Source: Dehalococcoidia bacterium UBA3254
Lineage (GTDB): Bacteria > Chloroflexota > Dehalococcoidia > Dehalococcoidales > UBA3254
Reading direction: 5' to 3'
Assembly (NCBI GenBank): GCA_002362735.1
Contig: DEUU01000231.1
Location: 202-11,236 of the forward strand
DNA length: 11,035 nucleotides
The position numbers and the translations under genes were made by a program. The notes beneath the pieces were generated by a model, which saw only the letters and a program-made list of their open reading frames with translations, was not told where the DNA came from and made no database searches. This document shows positions 7,983 through 11,035 of the stretch, piece after piece (positions within the stretch are counted from its first letter, which is position 1; every line of letters starts with the position of its first letter).

Positions 7983-8222
7983 ATGATGTGGTGGCATTGG
8001 GGTGGACTTGGTTGGGGAATGATGGGTTTGGGTCTGATTTGGATGGTGCTTTTCTGGGGTGTGCTTATCGCTTTAATTGTTTGGGGCGTCCGGAGGCTAT
8101 CCGGGCGTCACGATTACCATATGCATACCAGTTCTCCTCTGGATGCAGCTAAGGAAAGATATGCTAAGGGTGAGATTACTAAAGAACAGTTCGATCAGAT
8201 AAAAAAAGACCTGACCAGCTAA
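7983..8222 (+). CDS. Small SHOCT-domain membrane protein
   Basis: The 79-residue product has two parts. Residues 1-40 are a Trp/Gly/Met-rich start (MMWWHWGG) followed by one hydrophobic segment at about 16-38. Residues about 51-78 form a SHOCT-type short C-terminal helix pair (DAAKERYAKGEITKEQFDQIKKDL). A His-rich linker, HDYHMH, lies between them. SHOCT segments are found at the ends of many short bacterial membrane proteins and are thought to mediate oligomerisation; no enzymatic role is known. Two adjacent ATG codons (7983, 7986) could both start it. The gene has its own promoter and is closed by a terminator 14 bases after the stop, so it is probably monocistronic. The His and Met content might hint at metal contact, but this is speculative. 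Confidence 0.8.
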   Translation: MMWWHWGGLGWGMMGLGLIWMVLFWGVLIALIVWGVRRLSGRHDYHMHTSSPLDAAKERYAKGEITKEQFDQIKKDLTS

Positions 8223-8234
8223 TCAACTCAAAAC

Positions 8235-8279
8235 AAAAAAACCGTAGAAATGTGATATTGTCCTTTTCTACGGTTTTTT
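8235..8279. terminator. Bidirectional rho-independent terminator
   Basis: Stem arms ACCGTAGAAA (8241-8250) and TTTCTACGGT (8265-8274) pair perfectly and are extended by A:T pairs on the outside, with a 14-base loop. On the plus strand the stem is followed by six T residues, ending the SHOCT transcript. On the minus strand it is followed by seven, so it can also end transcription arriving from the minus-strand promoter at 8416-8444. Confidence 0.9.
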
Positions 8280-8409
8280 ATGCTAATTTGCGCAGGTCCA
8301 TTCCGGCGATATCCGTTCCTTTGCTCGTAGCGATCCATTGATCTGTCGAAAGGGATCCGGAAACCAGGTTCGGTAAGATTTTGACATCATTTTCCTTCGG
8401 TTTTGTTCG
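8235..8409 (-). ncRNA. Predicted short minus-strand transcript, RNA or tiny peptide
   Basis: A near-consensus minus-strand promoter and a good terminator bracket this stretch, predicting an RNA of about 170 nt. It is not a tRNA and I recognise no RNA family. Two open frames lie inside. One starts at ATG 8390, 5 bases downstream of an AGGA when its second ATG (8387) is used, and encodes 35 residues (MMSKSYRTWFPDPF...) ending at 8283. The other is open for about 48 codons to a TAA at 8278-8280 and ends GTDIAGMDLRKLA. It reads more like protein but has no ATG, GTG or TTG. It could therefore be a regulatory RNA, a small peptide gene or the tail of a decayed gene. Confidence 0.4.
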
Positions 8410-8415
8410 AACCCC

Positions 8416-8444
8416 ATCATACGCTCAGTTCTTCAGTCTGTCAA
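8416..8444 (-). promoter_or_regulatory. Near-consensus minus-strand promoter
   Basis: Read on the minus strand, TTGACA (8444-8439) is followed after exactly 17 bases by TATGAT (8421-8416), 11 of 12 matches to the sigma-70 consensus. It points left, away from the CvpA gene, toward the terminator at 8235-8279. An inverted repeat, CAATAT-5-ATATTG (8442-8458), overlaps the -35 box and could be an operator. Confidence 0.6.
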
Positions 8445-8491
8445 TATGGATGATATTGGACATGGTTCAGGATATGGGGTAAGATAAAACC

Positions 8492-8980
8492 ATGAATTGG
8501 CTCGATATCATTATCATCATAATTCTGATCGTTTCAGCTATCGGCGGACTCTCCACCGGACTGATCAAGTCGCTGTTTACTCTGGCGGGACTGATTGCAG
8601 GCGTAGTGCTGGCTGGGCATTTCTACGTATCATTTTCGCAGTTATTTGGCTTTGTTAACAATGAGACAGGCGCCCGGATTATCGCTTTTATTATCATTTT
8701 TTTGCTCGTAATGATTGTTGCCACGATATTGGGAGTTATTTTCACTAACCTGGTCTCGGCCGTACTTCTGGGATGGCTGAACCGTCTGCTCGGGGCGGTC
8801 CTGGGCGTCATTATAGGAGCTATCTTTATCGCAGCTATTCTGGCGATTATTGTGAAAATGGCGGGGCCTAACAGTGTTATAACCGGGTCTTTTATTGCTC
8901 AATTTCTACTAGATCGATTCCCGGTGGTATTAGGTTTGCTGCCGCCTGGATTCGATATGATCCGCCGGTTCTTCAAATAA
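8492..8980 (+). CDS. CvpA-family membrane protein
   Basis: This 162-residue protein opens with MNWLDIIIIIILIVSAIGGLS, the standard CvpA start (short N terminus, Asp at the membrane edge, then a Gly-rich turn and a G-x-IKSLF segment). About four hydrophobic helices follow, near residues 5-25, 28-47, 64-88 and 100-124, and the protein ends in a short basic tail (DMIRRFFK). CvpA was first tied to colicin V production in Escherichia coli. Across bacteria it is a widespread inner-membrane protein of uncertain role, linked in some species to envelope stress. ATG 8492 gives the family N terminus; the ribosome site is weak (GGGGT at 8476-8480, 11 bases upstream). No strong plus-strand promoter was found just upstream. 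The gene converges on the ferredoxin gene. Confidence 0.85.
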   Translation: MNWLDIIIIIILIVSAIGGLSTGLIKSLFTLAGLIAGVVLAGHFYVSFSQLFGFVNNETGARIIAFIIIFLLVMIVATILGVIFTNLVSAVLLGWLNRLLGAVLGVIIGAIFIAAILAIIVKMAGPNSVITGSFIAQFLLDRFPVVLGLLPPGFDMIRRFFK

Positions 8981-9026
8981 CCGGAACTCTTCTTTGTCAA
9001 CGATGATAGATGCCTGTTTAAAACAT

Positions 9027-9056
9027 AAAAAAGTGCCGGATTTTGGTCCGGCACTT
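9027..9056 (-). terminator. Rho-independent terminator of the ferredoxin operon
   Basis: Perfect 10-base arms, AAGTGCCGGA (9031-9040) and TCCGGCACTT (9047-9056), enclose a 6-base loop. On the minus strand the stem runs into six T residues, as expected for the end of the rsmD-coaD-ferredoxin transcript. The plus-strand side lacks a clear T run, so it is at best a weak terminator for the CvpA gene. Confidence 0.9.
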
Positions 9057-9101
9057 ATCATCTCCTGTAATACCCACACTGCGGGGGACTAGTATTAGGT
9101 A

Positions 9102-9365
9102 TCAGGCTTTGGGTTTCTCACCCGGATGGAGATTTTCCCATTTCTTTAATAGCTGCTCTTTGGTCTCTTTCCTTTCAGGGTCAGAGACTGGAGCACCCAC
9201 GGGACAGACTTCCGCGCACTTGGATGATGGATATGATCCAACACATTCCGTGCATTTGCCAGGATCAATCACAAAAGCAGTATCACCTTCTTTAATTGCC
9301 GCATTAGGGCATTCTGATTCACAAGCTCCGCAGCTGATGCATTCATCTGTAATTTTATATGCCAT
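9102..9365 (-). CDS. 2[4Fe-4S] ferredoxin (Alvin/YfhL-like)
   Basis: The 87-residue cytoplasmic electron carrier has two iron-sulfur motifs. The first is canonical, Cys9-x2-Cys12-x2-Cys15-x3-Cys19-Pro. The second has a lengthened loop: Cys38-x2-Cys41-x8-Cys50-x3-Cys54-Pro. This asymmetric spacing marks the Allochromatium vinosum/YfhL type, whose clusters tend to have very low potentials. A charged 30-residue C-terminal tail follows (KETKEQLLKKWENLHPGEK). AGGAGG (9377-9382 on the plus strand) lies 11 bases before the ATG. The gene follows coaD by 57 bases, a gap filled by an AT-rich repeat, and is closed by a strong terminator. The redox partner is unknown; a link to the complex I encoded nearby is possible but unproven. 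Confidence 0.92.
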   Translation of the reverse strand: MAYKITDECISCGACESECPNAAIKEGDTAFVIDPGKCTECVGSYPSSKCAEVCPVGAPVSDPERKETKEQLLKKWENLHPGEKPKA

Positions 9366-9389
9366 TCTTCAATTTACCTCCTCAGATTA

Positions 9390-9424
9390 TTGTCAAATAA
9401 TTTGATTAATTTGTCAAATAATTT
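9390..9424. repeat. AT-rich direct repeat between coaD and the ferredoxin gene
   Basis: TTGTCAAATAATTT occurs at 9390-9403 and 9411-9424, a period of 21 bases (two helix turns); the second copy overlaps the coaD stop. On the minus strand each copy contains TTGACA. The copy at 9417-9412 has GACAAT 17 bases downstream (9394-9389), a possible ferredoxin promoter. Between the copies, TTTGA-N8-TCAAA (9401-9418) forms a symmetrical site that could bind a dimeric regulator. Confidence 0.45.
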
Positions 9425-9911
9425 AACCTTTCCTGAAGAATTTTTTCCTCAAGGCGGTAGCCACGTTATCTGGTACAAGCCCGTCAATATCGGCTCCCAG
9501 ACTGGCTGCTTCCTTCAGGAGGCTGGAGCTGACGAACTGGTATTCAACAGCTGACATCAAACAAACTTGTTCAATATCTGGAAACAGCTTCCGGTTCATC
9601 ATGGAAAGGGTAAATTCCTTTTCGAAATCACCGCCCATTCGAAGTCCTCTTACCATCACTCCGGCTTCAACTTTTCGGGCGAAAGTCCCGGAAAGTTCTG
9701 AATAGGACATGACCTCAATATTCGGCACATTCCGGACTGCTTCTCTGGCTAGTTTGACTCGTTCACGTGTAGTAAATAGAAGGGTTTTTTCTGCCGGTGT
9801 ATCATAAACTCCGATAATTAACTTTTCAAATACCTTGCTGGCTCTCACTGCAATATCTAAATGTCCGTTAGTCAGGGGATCGAAGCTTCCTGGATAAATT
9901 GCGATAGTCAA
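9423..9911 (-). CDS. coaD: Phosphopantetheine adenylyltransferase
   Basis: CoaD joins 4'-phosphopantetheine and ATP to give dephospho-CoA, the penultimate step of coenzyme A synthesis, in the cytoplasm. The 162-residue length is standard. The nucleotidyltransferase motif is at residues 6-17 (YPGSFDPLTNGH, with TNGH as the T/HxGH box). VRGLR (87-91) and EYQFVSSSLLKE (123-134) complete the active site. The segment after VRGLR reads MGGDFEKEF, close to the usual form. The start is TTG, supported by a strong AAGGAGG (9919-9925) 7 bases upstream. It overlaps the rsmD stop (TTGA), so the two genes are translationally coupled; the rsmD-coaD pairing is common in bacteria. Confidence 0.96.
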   Translation of the reverse strand: MTIAIYPGSFDPLTNGHLDIAVRASKVFEKLIIGVYDTPAEKTLLFTTRERVKLAREAVRNVPNIEVMSYSELSGTFARKVEAGVMVRGLRMGGDFEKEFTLSMMNRKLFPDIEQVCLMSAVEYQFVSSSLLKEAASLGADIDGLVPDNVATALRKKFFRKG

Positions 9912-10462
9912 TTGGTAACCTCCTTATGATATATAGCGATACAGCTGTCGCCATGACGCCTTTCCTTAATCAGGCTTAATGGCGGATATTGTGGCTCCAG
10001 GGTTAGATGGGAAGAATGAGTTACGATCACAATAGTCTTCGGCCCCACCAGTCTGGATTGAGCCAATTTAGTGATCGTTTCTCCGATGACCTTGTTTCTA
10101 TAGGGAGGGTCCAGGATGATGATATCATACTCCTTGTCAAGGAAGGAGATCGCTTTTTCTACTTCGCAGCAGTAAACGTGAGCGCTCTCCGCCAGTTTGG
10201 TTATAGTTAAATTTTGCTTAATTATATCACAACACCGTCTCTGACGGTCTACAAAGTCAGCCCAGCCGGCTCCCCGGCTTAAAGCTTCAATTCCCATGGC
10301 TCCGGTCCCCGAATACAAGTCCAGAACCAGAGACCAATCGCTCGCCAGTCCTTCCAGCATTGCAAATATGGCCCCGCGGACTAAATCTGTCGCCGGCCGG
10401 GTAGTTGCTCTATCCGGTCCGATTAAATGGTGTCCTTTTGCCGAACCGGCTATCACTCGCAT
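9908..10462 (-). CDS. rsmD: 16S rRNA (guanine(966)-N2)-methyltransferase
   Basis: RsmD methylates the N2 of G966 in 16S rRNA within the assembling 30S subunit, using S-adenosylmethionine. The 184-residue protein starts with the family N terminus MRVIAGSAKGHHL and has a TRPATDLVRGAIF segment (TRPTTDRVREALF in typical members). The SAM-binding motif DLYSGTGAMGIEALSRGA begins at residue 48, and the catalytic DPPY is at 118-121. A TATAAT (10477-10472, minus strand) lies only 9 bases before the ATG, so the message would be nearly leaderless; no ribosome-binding site is evident there. It heads the rsmD-coaD-ferredoxin operon. Confidence 0.93.
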   Translation of the reverse strand: MRVIAGSAKGHHLIGPDRATTRPATDLVRGAIFAMLEGLASDWSLVLDLYSGTGAMGIEALSRGAGWADFVDRQRRCCDIIKQNLTITKLAESAHVYCCEVEKAISFLDKEYDIIILDPPYRNKVIGETITKLAQSRLVGPKTIVIVTHSSHLTLEPQYPPLSLIKERRHGDSCIAIYHKEVTN

Positions 10463-10471
10463 ATCTCACAT

Positions 10472-10477
10472 ATTATA
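10472..10477 (-). promoter_or_regulatory. -10 element of the rsmD operon, near-leaderless
   Basis: A perfect minus-strand TATAAT ends 9 bases before the rsmD ATG, which predicts transcription starting within about 3 bases of the start codon. The -35 region (TAGAGT at 17 bases) matches poorly, so promoter strength is uncertain. Confidence 0.45.
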
Positions 10478-10578
10478 TCAGATTCATAGCCTTGACTCTA
10501 ATCTATACGTGATGTCTGTCACTGCAATTATGCATAAAAAGAGGTATGATAAAGCGTTTGTAATGATTGTATATTTAT

Positions 10579-10607
10579 TTGACAGAGATATTTTGATAGA
10601 GAATAAT
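10579..10607 (+). promoter_or_regulatory. Promoter of the nuo operon
   Basis: TTGACA (10579-10584), a 17-base spacer and AATAAT (10602-10607) give 11 of 12 consensus matches just upstream of nuoA, predicting a start near 10614 and a leader of about 48 bases. It diverges from the rsmD promoter across a region of about 100 bases. Confidence 0.65.
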
Positions 10608-10661
10608 GAATATGAATCTATCTTTTTGGCAGGCTGAGTTCCTTTCTCTGTGGAGGGCAAG

Positions 10662-11033
10662 TTGTTAACCCAGTACGCAGACATCGCCATGTTTACGATA
10701 GCTGTCATTTTCGTGGCATCAGTAATGGTGCTGCTGCCGGTTTTCTTAAGAATGATTGGAATCGTGCCGAAAAACCCTAATGCGGTGAAAAATTCCGCGT
10801 TTGAATGCGGGATGGAGACGATCGGCAAAACCTGGGTGCGGTTCAACTTCCGGTATTATTTTTATGCCCTGATGTTTATTGCCCTCGATGTCCTGGTCTT
10901 ATTCCTTTATCCCTGGGCGGTTGGCCTGAGACATTTAAGCTATTTCGGGCTATCTGCCATTCTGGTATTCATCACCTTGATAGTCACTGGCTATTTATAT
11001 GCGTGGAAGAAGAAGGTGTTGGAGTGGAAGTAG
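10662..11033 (+). CDS. nuoA: NADH-quinone oxidoreductase subunit A
   Basis: NuoA is a small membrane subunit of proton-pumping complex I, sitting at the junction between the quinone site and the membrane arm. The 123-residue protein has three membrane helices (about 8-30, 62-85 and 93-113). The conserved loop reads NPNAVKNSAFECGMET, with Glu48 of the ECG motif present, and the second helix continues to LDVLVLFLYPWAV. In most NuoA proteins that stretch reads FDVEVVFLYPWAV: the Asp (76) is kept but the Glu is replaced by Leu78. I chose TTG 10662 because GGAGG at 10652-10656 is 5 bases upstream; GTG 10650 overlaps this site and would add four residues. The stop is 2 bases from the window edge, so nuoB presumably follows. 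Confidence 0.92.
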   Translation: MLTQYADIAMFTIAVIFVASVMVLLPVFLRMIGIVPKNPNAVKNSAFECGMETIGKTWVRFNFRYYFYALMFIALDVLVLFLYPWAVGLRHLSYFGLSAILVFITLIVTGYLYAWKKKVLEWK

Positions 11034-11035
11034 AG

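Noticed and set aside
8396..8415. GTTCGAACCCC resembling a tRNA T-arm
   Set aside because: No acceptor stem, anticodon arm or CCA end can be folded around it on either strand; it is better explained as part of the minus-strand promoter region.
9043..9405. 120-codon open frame on the plus strand
   Set aside because: It runs through the terminator and antisense to the ferredoxin, whose cysteine motifs prove the other strand is coding.
10511..10636. 41-codon frame in the rsmD-nuoA gap
   Set aside because: It covers the AT-rich nuo promoter, has no ribosome-binding site, and its product has no recognisable features.
1..11035. Mobile elements, CRISPR arrays, toxin-antitoxin or restriction genes
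   Set aside because: Looked for on both strands; no transposase, integrase, regularly spaced repeats or defence-type motifs were found.

Overview
The window most resembles a chromosome segment from an anaerobic Chloroflexota bacterium of the Dehalococcoidia type. This is an inference from gene content: a complex I operon starting with nuoA, next to rsmD, coaD and a small 2[4Fe-4S] ferredoxin. A lipid-anchored periplasmic-adaptor protein with no TolC gene nearby also fits a cell without an outer membrane. No sequence search was possible, so the taxonomic placement is tentative. Base composition looks even throughout. There is no integrase, insertion sequence, CRISPR array, tRNA or rRNA.

Bases 1-3849 hold three plus-strand genes in close succession: the end of a two-domain CbiX/ferrochelatase-type chelatase (cut by the window edge), a divergent PlsY-family membrane protein, and a 790-residue phosphotransferase. 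The last has a PPDK/PEP-synthase-type ATP-grasp domain and a phosphohistidine domain around an unfamiliar middle region. The job of this trio is the least understood part of the window.

Bases 3850-4350 have no intact gene. They contain the wreck of an ABC-2-type ATPase gene, readable in pieces across several frameshifts and stops and missing its 3' half. Bases 4366-7817 are a complete MacA/MacB-type exporter operon: lipoprotein adaptor, ATPase and FtsX-fold permease, the last two overlapping by 4 bases.

Bases 7818-8980 hold two small membrane-protein genes, a SHOCT-domain protein and a CvpA-family protein. The SHOCT gene has a good sigma-70-type promoter and ends at a terminator that should work in both directions. 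Between the two genes, on the minus strand, lies a near-consensus promoter (TTGACA, 17 bases, TATGAT) that fires toward that terminator. This predicts a transcript of about 170 nt that no recognised gene explains.

Bases 9027-10462 are a minus-strand operon, rsmD-coaD-ferredoxin, with tight TTG/TGA overlap between the first two genes and a strong terminator after the ferredoxin. Divergent from it, with its own TTGACA/AATAAT promoter, the nuoA gene opens a proton-pumping complex I operon that continues past the window. Its NuoA lacks one acidic residue that is normally conserved.
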